A DNA stretch of 64,000 bases, from the NCBI GenBank assembly GCA_934045075.1, contig OW203726.1, positions 9,829,527 through 9,893,526 of the forward strand. Direction: 5' to 3'. A model generated the notes under the pieces. That model ran no database searches. It was not told the DNA's origin and saw nothing but the letters and a program-made list of their open reading frames with translations. The translations under genes were made by a program, and so were the position numbers. Shown one piece after another: positions 8,830 to 22,353 of the stretch. The stretch comes from Yponomeuta sedellus (lineage: Eukaryota > Arthropoda > Insecta > Lepidoptera > Yponomeutidae). Within the stretch, counting starts at the first letter, position 1, and the number at the start of each line of letters is the position of its first letter.

Positions 8830-11516
8830 ATTTAAAACGAATAGACGATACAGGTCAAAGGAAAAATATTGTCGTACCTACTGGGCTAATTTATTATTTT
8901 TATATAAACCAGCTTGGAAAACCATGAGGGAGGTATATGTCCTGCAAAGGGCGTCAAATAACTCATGATGATGATATAATTCAGCACCATAGGATTGACA
9001 AGGGTGGGACTTGCCAATGTAAACTCATCACTGTACTCTACAGTCTGAATGTAATAACAGTTTTTAGAAACGCTTTGCAGAGCACCCTATGTACCATATA
9101 TAGGGTGATACTGATATTACAATGGATTCAGTTGAGAGTTCAGAGGGGCACGATTGTCGGTAACATTTCTTATCTATCGCAGGCCCAGTCGTACGGGCGC
9201 GTACTTAGCTGGGTCTATTCCTTTCCAATCCAAAACTTCTCTTCGACTCTACGATAACAACGCGATGTTTCGTAAAAATTCTCTGTACCTACTGCCCTGC
9301 ACGCGTAGCATAAAATTACATAAAATTACAGGATTTCACAATTTGTGTACTGGAAAATCGCGTCGTCTGACATTTCAGCGGTTTAGTTACGGTTCCAAGC
9401 TACGTATGCCAGCGTTAATGTTTAAAGATACTTAGCGAATATTGCCAATATCCCAATCACGAATGAGAACAAAAGTGCTTGCAATGTTACTGAGCAGATT
9501 TCTCCTGCCGTATTGTTAGTAATAAAAATTGATATTAGCTGAATTTAGTTGTTTTACTTTGATTCCCGGGCGATATTGCTGGGTTCAACACATGAAGCAC
9601 AACACCCGTATCGCGCAAACGCGACAGCGATAACCCTGTCGCTATTTCTAAAATGCGGAATCCATGAAAAATATCGGCTAGAGTTTGTCATTTACGACCA
9701 CTAAATTTTCCATTAAAACTGGTATTGTTAGAGTTTCTCTGCTTAGTTGTGGCAATGTTCGATAAATAAAGCTTTAAACCATGTGTTACATAAAATAGTA
9801 TTTTTTATATAGAACACTGTTATACTTAATGTTCAATTGAAATGAATTGAATTGAGAAAAATAAACATAGAATAACGTTTGATAGCTATCAAATACGCTA
9901 GTTTTTTTTGAGTGGCACTTTCTAAAACTATATCCACGTATACTAGAATAGATGAGCACTATTAGTAGGTAGCCAGAGTAGGATTTCATCGTGTATTAGG
10001 AGTTAGGACATGTTCTCATTCATGGGTAATGTTCTATTTTTATGTCTTAATTAGGTATCGACAACCAAGGAGTTGAAGGAGCTGTGCTGGAGCTAAGCGA
10101 AATAATAATTGAATGTTCTATTCTCCAAATCTCGTTAACTTTGAAGCACTAAAAGGTGAGGACATCACTTGGGAGCGACCCGCGTCCTCTTGAACGTTGA
10201 ATGTAAAACGTTATTGGGCTCTCAGCATCGGTATTGAACAAGCGTTGATATTCCGCGTGAGACGCTTCGTGACCGCCAGGGTCGCAATCTTGCGCCTCAC
10301 CGAAGAATATTATGTCTATAACTTGGCATTCATGGCCGCTAAGAACGGCCAAGTTGAAAACTTAACGTTAAGTTTTAAGTTAGACTGGTTTATAAAGATA
10401 GTGGTTTTACAGAGGAGAGTTGTTTAGACACTCGCTGTGCGGAACCTTTTAGCTTTAGTGGCTAGTTTTATCTCTCAACTTTTTTATAGTAGCAGCACGA
10501 GTAACTTCAGCCATTTAAGCTAATTCAATATCCTCTTTGTGCTAGGGTTACGATTCGTTTTTGAATGGCATTGTGCCCACTATCGGACTATGCAACGTTT
10601 TTCATTTCATTTCAATAAAATCGGTAGCATAATAACAACTTTTGGAGATCTTCGTACATTAAATCACACCATACCCACTTTAATTATATTTTTTTTGTTC
10701 TTGAAAAAATAATAAAGTAAAGTGGGCATCGTAATACCAATCGGCTTGGATAGTCTGCCTAACTTTGATTATTAATTTTATTATCTAGAGACTTAACTTA
10801 GCCGTTTTATAGTTACATATAAATGTTTTAACACCCGATTTTGTATTATTATATGAGTGGATACGTAGGTAAAAGCCAAGCATACTTAAAAGCTTATCGT
10901 ATGTGTGTAATAAAACTTTAAACACTGATTTCCTCACCCAATAACCAGTCGAACGTACAGAAAACTTGATAGGGGAAATCAACGCCCAGTGTCTTGAATC
11001 GGGGAAATAATTTTCCCTCTGATCGGAAGTTATTTCAAAAGCGCAGCGACACGTCGCTCTGCTATAACTTTGTGGCACTAAGTTTCGATGACATTAGCAG
11101 GTATATGTAGGTACCCACATAGTTCATACGGTACGATCTAGTACTATCCCAGTCAGTAAAATGTTAGCTTACGATGTTACACGCCAAGTTACTGAGACAA
11201 TGAGGAATACAGAGCACTTTTTTACATCATTAATTTAGTACTTAAAATTCTAGACACGCGGAGTAAGACACGGCAAGCCAAGTTCGGGTTGTTAAATATA
11301 AAGTTACGAATTTTGGGTAGTTTGAAAGCCATAGCAATGCGCCTTCAATTTCGAATAAAAGGCACTTTCCAAAAATATCTCGTTACAAACTCGAATCTAT
11401 GAGAACCGCTAGTAGCCAGCCAAAGCAGTGCGAGCGCGCTTCTGGGTCACTGTTCTGAAAAAAGCAGAGCCGGTACTACTTGTTGGCGATTTTTTGAATC
11501 ATGATTTTTCAACGTA
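8830..11516. other. Unassigned sequence, mostly AT-rich
   Basis: No gene recognised. A GC-rich island at about 10165-10360 has open frames on both strands but no family resemblance. A short CATTTCATTTC scrap at about 10600 resembles a LINE tail. Confidence 0.4.
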
Positions 11517-11735
11517 GAGCGCTTCGGGGTGACTATATAGTGCCACCAATGGAAAAACTCATAACTTGTTTTATAATACGTATTTATCTTTAAGGCAACT
11601 ATTTTAGAACCTACAGTCTAGAACCTAAAATCAACAACCAAGGAGTCTAAAAACAGGTGTCATAGTTGTTAAGATTTCTCCTGTACACTTTTAGATAAAA
11701 ACGTATTATAAAACAAGTTATGAGATGAGTATCAC
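11517..11735. mobile_element. Family M MITE, 3'-truncated copy
   Basis: Starts GTGCCACCAATGGAAAAACT and carries the central ACCTACAGTCTAGAACCT and the complementary AAAAACGTATTATAAAACAA arm. The right terminal GGCGC block is lost. Confidence 0.7.
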
Positions 11736-12767
11736 GAAAGTGTAGAGGTACTTAACATCCTTATGAATAACCAAAGAATAAATCAGTTTAGGTGCAGTCA
11801 TATCGCCTTACATTTATTCCTCAAGGAACTCTTGATCTTGTACCATCAGAGAGGGCCTGTTTTGCAGCTAAACTAACCAGTTGCGGCCATGCCCAGTCCG
11901 CATTATACACCCACACCACGCAACATGGACCTCTAACAGTTCTAAACTCCGGTAAGCATTTCCCCAAGTAAATTACAGGTGGAGACCGTCGGAATAGCGC
12001 CGCATGTCCGCAAAATAAGGTACGTACAGTTGGTTCACTTCGCTAAAGTAAATACAGTAAGTTGATAGCAGATATAAATATACGTTTTTGTAGCAAAGTA
12101 GCCCGTAAGTTTTGTATGTGTTAACTGCACTGCCGTTGTACTACCTCGCCGCCAGCGTCTTTGCCCTAGATGGATAAGAAATATTTTTGTGATTTCCTTT
12201 CTTACATAAGAAAGGAGGTATTTTCTACTCTACCGACGTAGCGCGGACGCGTGAGGTATTGTCAGCGGTTGCCTCAGGGGAATCACTTACCTACACACAA
12301 AGTACCAACGGAGTTCATACCATTATCCCGTCGTCTTTATGAACATTTGGTAAGAGCAGTATTAAACGAATAGCTAAATATACTTGTAAATAGAAATAGA
12401 TAGGGACAGAATCTACTTTATTTTACATAAAAAAGAAGTCGCACAGATATTACTAATAAAGTGAAAGGAAAATAAAGTTGAATATGATAAAGTTGACTAG
12501 TTTTCTAGCAGTTCCTTTTCAGACTCCAACGAGAGGTCACATAGTTCCGAGGTCTCAAACATTTCATTATGAAATTCTAGTTCTAACTACAGTTTCCTAG
12601 TCTTTATCCCAGATACTCCTGAAACTAACAAATAGCTGAACATGGACACAATATCGATAATCGATGCTACATTAAACGATGTTTTTTGGACGTGTAATCG
12701 CTCAATAGGAGACTGGGTTAACAACTGTTAACTCGTGTAATTGAAACTTGCTTGTTGCCTTTTTCAG
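11736..12767. other. Unassigned sequence
   Basis: No gene recognised. Somewhat GC-rich stretches lie at 11870-12010 and 12130-12290. Confidence 0.35.
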
Positions 12768-12941
12768 CCCCACTGTTACTTCTGTAAAACCACATCCGGT
12801 CTCGGTTGGAAATCGCACCGGCTCGAGCACACGGAGTTTATCTAAACGAGGTGCCTCGCGATACGGAGCGCCGCGCGCACCTGTATCGGCCCCTGTGTTA
12901 GCACATGCCAATATGCAATACGGGCCGTGTTATTCACCTCG
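12768..12941 (+). CDS. Candidate internal exon, function unknown
   Basis: A sharply GC-rich 174-base block (exactly 58 codons) in AT-rich surroundings. It is preceded by a pyrimidine tract and CAG (TTGCCTTTTTCAG) and followed by GGTAGAC, a plausible donor. One frame is open throughout and rich in S, R, P and A: it begins PTVTSVKPHPVSVGNRTG and later reads SKRGASRYGAPRAPVSAP. A second frame opens with HCYFCKTTSGLGWKSH but stops after about 24 residues. The minus strand is also open, so frame alone is weak evidence. The nearest downstream open block (12980-13096) would need an intron of only about 40 bases, which argues against a simple gene. I do not recognise the protein; it could equally be a conserved non-coding block. 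Confidence 0.3.
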
Positions 12942-13672
12942 GTAGACGAGTATCTATTACGGAATCTTGTATTGGGTTAAAGGGCGACCCGGTTTACCTA
13001 GCGCCTCCAGTGACAAAAAAAGGATATTAAGTAAAAATTCACTCGTTTTAGCCGTAACTACGGTAGCTGCAACGTTGCCACAACCTCGGGAATGTAAGGT
13101 AATCGAATTTTACCTAATAAATGATCGCGATCGTCACTTTGTTTCTCGAAACGGCTTCACTGATATTTATGATTTTTTTGTGTATATTTGATAGACCTGA
13201 GAATAGGTTATATATACTAGATGACGTCAAAAAATAAAGTCTTTTAATTTTACGCCATAAAAAAGTATAAGTAAACGTTTTTTTGTGCATTTCAAGTTTA
13301 ATTTCGTTCTTTGAAATAAGAAGGTATTAATCTTGTGAGTTATACCTTAATAGTTACAACTATAACACCTTAGTAATAACTGTAGTACCTAATAATTTAA
13401 AAGTTACCTCTCTCTGAAAACTCTCTTTTCTTTTTCTCAAATTCGTGGTACGGTGCTAAAATACTTCAACGTTACTTAAGATGCAGTTACCACTCATTGT
13501 ATAATTGTTTGTTTACCCTTATGAAATAAAATAAATAAAATATATCTATGGATGAGCAACGCGAGTAATCGAAAAATACTAAAGTAAAATGTTTATTCAA
13601 ATGAAGGTACATATTAAAATTTGCGAGGCTTATAGAAAACACAGGTGGGATGGCATAAAATATGACCTCTCA
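12942..13672. other. Unassigned sequence
   Basis: No gene recognised. A short open stretch at 12980-13096 follows the exon candidate, ending at a GTAAGG that could be a donor. Confidence 0.35.
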
Positions 13673-13980
13673 AATTAATTAATTAATTAATTAATTAATT
13701 AATTAATTAATTAATTAATTAATTCGTTGGTTCGTTCGTTCGTTCGTTCGTTCGTTCGTTCGTCCCTTCATTCATTCATTCATTCATTCATTCATTCATT
13801 CATTCATTGATTCATTCGTTCGTTCGTTCGTTCCCTCACTCACTCACTCACTCACTCACTCTCTCTCTCACTCTCTCTCTCTCACTCTCTCTCTCTCTCT
13901 CTTTCTTTCTTCTCTCACTCACTCACTCACTCACTCACTCACTCACTCACTCACTCACTCACTCACTCACTCACTCATTC
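13673..13980. repeat. Compound tetranucleotide microsatellite
   Basis: Successive blocks of (AATT)n at 13673-13724, (TTCG)n to about 13763, (ATTC)n to about 13828, then (ACTC)n with CTCT interruptions to 13978. Each step differs from the previous unit by one or two bases. The open frame that starts at 13807 is just this repeat translated. Confidence 0.95.
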
Positions 13981-14490
13981 ATAAGTGTTGTATTTTATGT
14001 AGCCTACCTACAAGTACGTCTTACTGTAGGGCACATCTGCATTTTCTTTTATAATACCTATTTGCAAAATGTTAATTTTAATAACGGTGATAATAATGTT
14101 TAGAGCATACAGGCTACAATCTGGGTTAATAACCTAGGAGCCTAATCGATTTCAGTTGGGTTTGGCTGCAGGTTAAAATAATTGGTTCACCATCATTGAG
14201 ATTTGAGATGATCACGTCATAAAAATATTGTTTATGTTATGTATTGTTTATGTAATATTGATATACTGTAGAGTTTTCACTGGTTGTGTTAAGTAAATAC
14301 GTACTGGCGCTAATTAACACCGGGTCGCCCCGTAAGAGGTCATACTTACTTAGTTTGCTTGCTACAGAGACATCCTATGGTATCCTTAATTTTTTAAATT
14401 ATACACATCTGGAATTAAAGCTGTTAATTCTGCTGGTGAATGCTGCGTATACTTTGTAACATCATTGCGACGCAGTTTCTGCGCAGTCGT

Positions 14491-14492
<2 letters not shown>
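13981..14492. other. Unassigned sequence
   Basis: No gene. At about 14304-14330 a GGCGCTAATTAACACC scrap resembles the terminus of the family M MITE. Confidence 0.4.
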
Positions 14493-14860
<368 letters not shown>

Positions 14861-16262
14861 CGATGCAGCTTCTGCCGCTGTTTAAACGACGTCAGATAGC
14901 AGAAATTAGAATGCTAATAAAAATCACCACTGGAATCATTGACTGTCCTGATTTATTCTCTAGGCTAAAAAAATCCTAGTAGGTCTCTTAGGCATATAAA
15001 AATATATTATATACATTTTATACACCCATCTTTTCAAGAAATTACAGAATAAACTCTTTCCTATTTCGAGCTTGCACAGCATTAGACAACTAAATCGATG
15101 ACCGGAACACTGATTTCGACGCCACTTAGTGTAAGCTTATTTGCTTGCGGCAATAAATCGTTCATTCATTGTCACCTTCTTTTACGTAATTCTTTTTTGC
15201 GCAATAAATAGTACTCTACTCCTCCACGTCCACTTTAGCTCTACACTCCTTTCTGTTTCTGTTCGTAGCTACCTCTAGCCAATCCAATAGATAGGTCGTG
15301 CTTGCGTGCGGTCGTTCCGCCATCTCCGCTTTGGTCGACCACGTTCGCGATATCATTACGTTGCGTGGAACCCAGTACCCAATAGCGATTTTTGTCCACC
15401 ACTTCTAACCGAACATCCATTTCAGTGTTAGCCTACTATTATTGCCATTGGAAGGAAATTATTTTCGTTATGGAAACTGCCGGTCTATCATCTAATACTG
15501 TCGACCCCCATAGCGAAACCATGGGCTTTTAATCCACTTATCTTACATTGTCAGCTTACTATGAATGTGCCCCAAAGATTTAAGTTTGAATTTGCATTAT
15601 GCGACATCGTTTTATTAGCTTCAGAACCCAGAAAGCCTCCGGGAGCTCGCAGGAAGCCATAAATATACCGTGCGTCCCCGATTTCTGCAAAACTTTGCTC
15701 CCTGCACTTTATAAGCCCCATCTAGATGTTGACTGCCGTCTTCTTTAAAAATGTTTTCAAAGTTCACGGGATTTAAAAATGTGTCAATGTTTGCTTCAGT
15801 GAACAAGTGACTTTGAGGATAATAAATTTAATACCTACTGTGTTTATTCAATGCTCAGAGGGTTACATATTTCAGATTACATGTCAAATGTATTCTAAAA
15901 GTCTTGTATTCATAAAGTTCAGCGGACTTAGTAACTCGGTGATCCATATACTTAATTATTTTAATCCAAACATCAACTACCCGATCAATGCCATTAAATC
16001 AGTCATTTAAGCATCGATTGACAGATTATCTCGTCGTAAATCGATGACAGTCGAAATACAGAGACAAAAATTATTAGTATTTTCCAAGCTACGTCCGGCA
16101 CTTTACCGGACGAAACGAAAAGGAAAACGCGTTAATATAGCAAGTTATTGTAAAATTAATTTGATATATCACCAGAGAGGGACATTTATAGCTGTGACTC
16201 TATGTTTGTTAAGATTGTGTTAGATAATTAAGGTAATATAAACTGATTATTTTAAACAAAAC
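14861..16262. other. Unassigned sequence
   Basis: No gene recognised. A minus-strand frame at 15806-15621 (61 aa) stops just before an AATAAA, but shows no splice context or family resemblance. CTTACATTGTCAGCTTA near 15545 repeats a motif of the AT-palindrome block 1 kb upstream. Confidence 0.35.
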
Positions 16263-16440
16263 TAGCTGACCCAGCAAACTTCGTACCGCTAAACAGCCGA
16301 TTCTTTAATTTTTTTTTATTTTTCTCTCCGTAAGAACCATCCTCGTACTTCAAGGATTAATTTAAAATAAGAATTAGCGAAATCGGTTCAGCTGAGATTT
16401 GCGCTTACCAACACAGCGATTCATTTTTATATTATAGATA
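16263..16440 (-). mobile_element. Short element ending GGGTCAGCTAGT, copy 1
   Basis: Begins ACTAGCTGACCCAGCAAACT and carries TAAGAACCATCCTCGTACTT and GAAATCGGTTCAGCTGAG. Inverted relatives lie at 35463-35640 and 41995-42122. The family is common in Lepidoptera; the CTAGT end suggests a Helitron-like or LINE 3' end. I cannot settle which. Confidence 0.6.
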
Positions 16441-18734
16441 GTCATTTTTATGACCTTCGTTATCTTTTTATAAATTAAATGATCAATTGTCTTTTTAAAA
16501 TTTATAACATAGGTGGTTAATCTCTTCGTGGTACTATGACCAGTTTGACAAAGAAATACTCAATAACTTACGTATTACCATATTCTTCGCAAATAAACTA
16601 GCGCCTGTCGCGAAACTGAAAGAAAACATGTCTCTTATGAAATGATTTATTCGCTTTTACGGTTTTTCGATTGACATAAATATCAAGTGAAAAACCTTCC
16701 CGTACCGGGCTCTATGGTCACCCACACACACAGCAGAACCGATGACGAAACTTAGTTTAATATTTACTTTCCATTATCGAAAATCTCTCACCCTCCTGTG
16801 GACGTTCCATTTATTAACACTACAGAAACATTTCCTCGATGAAAATCATAAAGCAAAATTATATCCTGCTAAGGGAAGGAAGTGAAAATGGCAATGAACT
16901 TAGGCGGAGGAAGGAAAAAGAATAATGACTTCGCTACGGGCGACCTAAGTTATCCCCAGGAGATTATTTCAAGTTATTTGTCTCAGAATGAACATCTCGT
17001 GATGTCTTCGGCGACCTCCATGGACTTAGGGAGACGGATTATTTTATTGATAGGAGTTCGAGCAAAGGGTGAAACGAGGGGATTAATCAATAACAAGTTT
17101 TGTGCATATGCGAGTGAATGTAGCCTTTGGTTTAACAATGTGTCCTCCGCATGCAACAAATTAAATAATATAATACATACTGGTTGACACGTGGAAAACG
17201 TTGATTTTCCACATTTATTTTTCCTATGACCTACACAATTTACAGACAAAAAATCTTAAAAATCAGTTTCGGAAAAGTTTGATAACGCTATAAACGAAAG
17301 ATAAAACTATTGAGAAGCCAAGGATGTGGTAGAACAGATATAAAATATCCTTGATGCGATTACACCGTTACTCAACGAATCATTTATGAGAATCTACTGC
17401 TTAAATATTGATAGAGAACTTGTAAGTTGACGAGTCCTTAGATATTTAATTCAAAGAACAAACGGCAAGGTACTTACCGATGAGATATTTAAACACGAAC
17501 AGACTTTGAAAATTATCTCAGATTACGGTAAATTTATTACGTTCTTAACCATCCTTCTCATTTTAGATGAAGATAGCCTCCTCTTGTAAACTAGATTCGA
17601 ATCTTAATCTGTGTTACGGATGCCCCTTTTGTGTTTAGTCAGCCAACGAAAATAAGCACGTTTCGTATAATGTTGGGTAAACTTGAAAGTGGTAGTACCT
17701 ATGTCAAACAATAATTTATTTCAAATAGACCTATATTGTAGAAAGTAGCCGGATTCATCTACATGTATGTCAGAGAAGCTGATTTAGAGAGGCCTTCACC
17801 CATCGAGGGGAGCTTGCGTTTTAATATTAAAGTTAAATTTTAATTTTTTTATTAGTTATGATCATCATAGGCCTTTGAGTCCGTTACGGATGATTTAAAC
17901 ATTGCCTAAGAGTTAGGCACTTTTTTGAGCGACTAAAAAGTCTAATTCGTTTTAATATATACGTTTAGTGTATTATATGTGTAAGTATATAATAATTAAT
18001 AATAATTTGTCTTTTTCCTTTTTTGGCCTTGCGATAAAGTATGTTTGATGTAAGCTCGAACTTCCCTTCCCTAGGCGTCGCGATCAAGGCGATTTTTTCC
18101 CAGGTCTGGTGATCGACCGTACATTTATTATTAATCATTAGTTTTAAGATTAACAAAACATTTACATTTAAGTTTCCATACGTACGCGATTCCTAATTGC
18201 TGAGAAGTAATAAAGGCTTCCTTTATTTTATTACACTCAGATAACTTAAATCTATCAAGTAGCACCTCTAGACGACTCAAATCAAGTGAAAAATTTTCCC
18301 GTACCGGGCTAAATAGCCAAGAGCTGGTTTCTTGGGTCAACAGTTAGACCACGAAACGACGCAAGGGCCACTTGCGACCGCATCTTGCGGTTGCAAATAG
18401 TTAACGAATGGCCGTTACTTGTTATGTTGCGCAGTACGTGGAATATATTTTACCGCACCGGGGCCATTACTCACCGGGAGACCAACCGGGCTCGAACCCC
18501 AGTCGACTCGCTCAAGGACCTAAGTAACGACTAACGTAATGCGCCCACATTCATCCCGCTTACTTTTCAAGTTAGGCCACTGAGGAAAATAGGACTTTTC
18601 CGCTAGCTTTATAACGGCGGAATTGAGCAGGAATTTTCACCCCTTTCTAGTGTGTAACTGTAATAATACATTGTTAGCCTAAAGGCGAAAGTAACTTATT
18701 CAGTCCCGAGATGGGGCTTGGCGCCTGAACATAG
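16441..18734. other. Unassigned AT-rich sequence
   Basis: No gene or clear repeat recognised in this 2.3-kb stretch. Confidence 0.4.
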
Positions 18735-18900
18735 CGACCAACACCTATTTAGAGGCAAAACATTCCACCCATGCCCATGAGTCGCCCATTAGCTCAGTTG
18801 GAAAGAGCGCTGGCACGGATAGCCAGAGGTTCGGCGGGTTCGAATCACTGCATGGGTGGAATTTTTAGCACGGGTTAGTGCATTAAAAAAAAAAGAATAT
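18735..18900 (+). mobile_element. SINE with a Ser-like tRNA head, copy 1
   Basis: Contains CCCATTAGCTCAGTTGGAAA (A box) and GGGTTCGAATC (B box). CCCAT pairs with ATGGG in the acceptor, and CTGGC/GCCAG form a 5-bp anticodon stem around ACGGATA (anticodon position GGA). The B-arm is damaged (TTCGGCGGGTTCGAATCACTG). The tail reads AGCACGGGTTAGTGCATTAAA and ends in an A-rich tract. It is a SINE head rather than a tRNA gene, since several copies share the same non-tRNA tail. Confidence 0.7.
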
Positions 18901-20640
18901 AATGGATATTGTTACCAAAATTAATATCTAGACATTTTTGCAAGCTGTAATTTTTTTTTGTATGCCATAGCTAAGACAACATATGGGCGTAAATGTGCCA
19001 CTTATAAAAAGATAGATGCAAGCATGAAGATTAGTATAGAATTGGTTCAAGATTTGGTGCAAGTACAATGTCGGGAAAAGACTGGATGCGGAAAGCTCAA
19101 GACCAAAACGAATGGCGTGCATTAGAAGACACTTACCTACACTCGGCCCGTCCCCCGTCAGTATTGAACTGAGACTTTATTGAGATCAAAATATTGTAGT
19201 CTGGACAGATTTTTAAAGAAACACTGACCACCTTTCCCCAAGCCCATTAACTCCAATATAATGCCTATACAAAGCGAATAAATTGCGAGTTTTCAAAGCT
19301 AAAGCCAGAGGAACATTAGGAGGAAAAATGTAGCCACAATGTAGTAATTGAGCTGCATTTATCCGGCAATTGGCCGCGTCCCCTGGCTTCCCTTCGTTAG
19401 CTGGCAGTCGGAAATGTGCCGGAAAATTGTAGCGATTCGCGCGGCGCTGCTATGTAAAGCGACTGGGCCGAGGCAAGACTCTACTTCGCCCAGGCTCCTA
19501 GCTATATGCTGTGCAGCTAAATTGTGTTGGTCTTATTGTTGACAGGTGCAGCGAGTTCATTCGAATACCTTAAGCCATGCTCATTGCTAGTTCATTCGAG
19601 AGCATTAAGTCGTGTTTAAAAGTTTGATGAAGTACTCTGTACTGAAACAAAAACTTAGCCATCCTAGAAAAACATATGATTTTGATTTTACATGTATTTT
19701 TCTTTAAGTACCTGTAGATTTGTGTGTAGGTGCGTAAGCTCATGCGGGTGTGTGCGTACGTGTTTACGTGCGTGTGTGCGTGCGTGCGTGTGAGCGTGAG
19801 TGCGTGCAAATGTGCTGGCGATAAAAACTAAAGCAATGCGTTTTTGAGAAAATTTAAAACGCGTTTTCATACATTAATAGGCAACGTCAAGGTTTAAAAC
19901 ATAGAATTTAGAATTTTACATATAACTTTTGGAAGTAGTTTAATGGGTTGAAAATTGAATATAAAAACCACAATATGAAGCGACAAATTTGCACGGCCTA
20001 CCTGTTATTTAAATTAGCACAAACATTAATCGCAGAGCAATCGTAGAGCGTAGTCACCGCATACCATGGTCCAGTAGAGTCGGCTCTATGATGTGGTGTG
20101 ACATATTGGGGTAACTCTTTACATATTTATTACATCGAGTTTCTAGTAGCTCAACATCCTTACATTTCCCTCTCACTACATATATCAAATAGCCATTTTC
20201 GTAAAAACTGATCTTACTGTTAAAGTTTCTCAAATCCGCCGTGAACCAATTAGATCTACATACTCTGATAAGCTCAGCTTTCTCAAAGTGAAAATACACT
20301 ATTTTTATATACGGCACAAATAATGTAGTAAGATGAAGGAAATTAATACTTCGAAATTAAAAGTAAGCTATGCTAATTTATTATTGACAAATGTTATTAT
20401 TCTTTAGACGAAATTTAGAATGACATTACTGTTAAAGACTATTTAATTTTCACATTTCTTGGTTTTTTATATTAATTTCGTAATTGATTGTGCGTGTCTT
20501 TGCGTAAGCCTATTTGTATACCTACCTACATTGTTTTGGGTAGAACATAGCGTTCCTAATTATACTACAAGACCTTTATGGTAAACACATATATGTTCAT
20601 AATTATAATATATTATCTATACATATACAATTCAAAGTCC
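18901..20640. other. Unassigned sequence with a GT-rich tract
   Basis: No gene recognised. 19731-19812 is an impure GTGC/GT microsatellite. A GC-richer block at 19350-19550 (CCGGCAATTGGCCGCGTCCC and following) lacks a family resemblance and may be conserved non-coding DNA. Confidence 0.4.
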
Positions 20641-21600
20641 TGACTGACTGACTCACTCATCAACGCCCAGCCCAAGCCATTGGACCTAGGAAGCTGAAAT
20701 TTTGCACAGAGGGACTATATATAATGTAGGCGAGGAATAAGACCGGATTTTTTCAAATTCAATCCCTAAGGGGGCGAAAAGGGTTGCCAAAATTTTTATG
20801 GGAGGTATAAAAAATGTTGTCTAATTTTCTTGAAACTTAAAATAGATGTTCTTCAACACAATTGATTGAATACGTGTTTCGCCGTTTTTTCTAAATTCAA
20901 CCCTTAAGGGAGTGAACGGGGTTGCAACATTTTATTCTCCTGACTGACTCACTCATCAACGCCCAGCCCAAGCCCTTGGACCTAGGAAGTTGAAATTTTG
21001 CACAGAAAGACTGTACATAATATAGGCAAGGAAAAAGAGAGGATTTTTTTAATCTCAACCCCTAAGGGGGTCAAAAGAGTTGTCAAAATTTGTATGGGAA
21101 GTATACAGAACGTCGTCTAATTTTCTTGAAACTTAAAATAAATACTCTTTAACACAATCAATTGAACACGTATTTCACCGTTTTTCTAAATTTAACCATT
21201 AAGGGAGTGAAAGGAGTAGCAAAATTTTAGTCCTAGAATCTTTTCCAAAATTGAACCTAGGAAGCTGAAATCTTGCACATAGGATCTATATATAATGTAG
21301 GCATGGAATAAGACCGGATTATTTTTAAATTTAACCCCTAAGGGGGAGAAAAGGGTTTCTAAAATTTGTGTGGGAGGTACAAAGAATGTCGTCTAATTTT
21401 CTTAAAACTTAAAATAAATACTCTTCAACACAATCTATTGAACACGTGTTTCGCCGTTTTTTATAAATTTTACCCTTAAGGGAGTGAAAGTGGTTGCAAA
21501 ATTTTGTTTCTTGAATGTTTTCCCGAATTGGACCTAGGAAGCTGAAATTTTGCACAGAGGGTCCATATATCATGTAAGCAAGGAATAAGACCGTTTTTTA
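20641..21600 (+). repeat. 300-bp tandem array (three-plus units)
   Basis: Units begin at 20641 and 20941 (TGACTGACTxACTCATCAACG-like), about 21233, and a partial near 21522. Each contains CCTAGGAAGCTGAAATTTTG, CCTAAGGGGG and GGGAGTGAAAGG/GAACGG blocks. A diverged unit, split by a SINE, lies at 25710-26225. No coding region. Confidence 0.8.
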
Positions 21601-22349
21601 CCCGACTGCAGCGAAGCCCAAAAGGAGGGTAATGTGTTTAGTGCGTATGTATGTATGTATGTATGTAATAAGTATGTCCGATTCTATGTTCCCTCATAAC
21701 TCCTTAACCAATGGTCAGATTTTGTTAAACAAGGTGTCATTCGATTCGGCATCCTTGCGCGGGTGTCATAGGCTATATAAAATCATAATTATGCGATCAG
21801 AACCGTGACGAAAAATAAAATTCGTTAAGAAGCTTCGTTAAAGTACAGCTAGGAGCCACTAGATGGCGCTGTTATATTTAGTTTATTGAATTCGAATACT
21901 AATTTTATTGAACTACACCTAACAGGTGTGAAATATTTAAAACAGAATTTTGCGGATGACGTAGGTTACATAAAATCATCATTAATAGAGAACCAACGGA
22001 ACAAAAAATAACATTTACTTCTAAGCAATTAAAGTACCACTTTTAGCCACTTGATGGCGCTGCTATATTTTATTTATTCTAATACATGTGTATACATAAT
22101 TTCGGCTTTGGTCTACATGTAAACAAACCATTTATAGAATCGGTACAAATGCGGAAAGAAATAATTACTATAAAGTGGTTTGATCCTTCTAGATCATTCA
22201 TTTAATTAAAAAATATAATTTTGTTTAACTACGCCTAACACGTGCAAAGTATTTAAAAGAGAATTTTGCGGGTGTCGTTGATTAACATAAAATCAGCATT
22301 AATAGAGAACAAACGCAACACAAATAATATTCACTTCTAAGTAATTAAA
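21601..22349 (+). mobile_element. CCCGACTGCAG-type repeat, tandem halves
   Basis: Starts CCCGACTGCAGCGAAGCCC followed by a (GTAT)n patch. It then has repeated subunits, each with a CCACTxGATGGCGCTG block and a CTACATGTAAACAAACC block. It continues on the far side of the solo LTR at 23190-23400. The terminus matches the outer ends of the foldback at 25255-25709. Family identity not established. Confidence 0.55.
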
Positions 22350-22353
22350 GTAC

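Noticed and set aside
13807..14103. Open frame of 98 aa rich in SLTHSLTHS repeats
   Set aside because: It is a translation of the ACTC/CTCT microsatellite.
15621..15806. 61-aa minus-strand frame ending just before AATAAA
   Set aside because: The poly-A-like hexamer is common in AT-rich DNA; no acceptor or family resemblance.
19570..19870. His/Thr/Arg-rich frames
   Set aside because: Translation of a GT/GC-rich microsatellite.
20641..21600. CRISPR-like or satellite array
   Set aside because: Units are 300 bases, diverged and not spacer-separated; CRISPR does not apply to this eukaryotic DNA.
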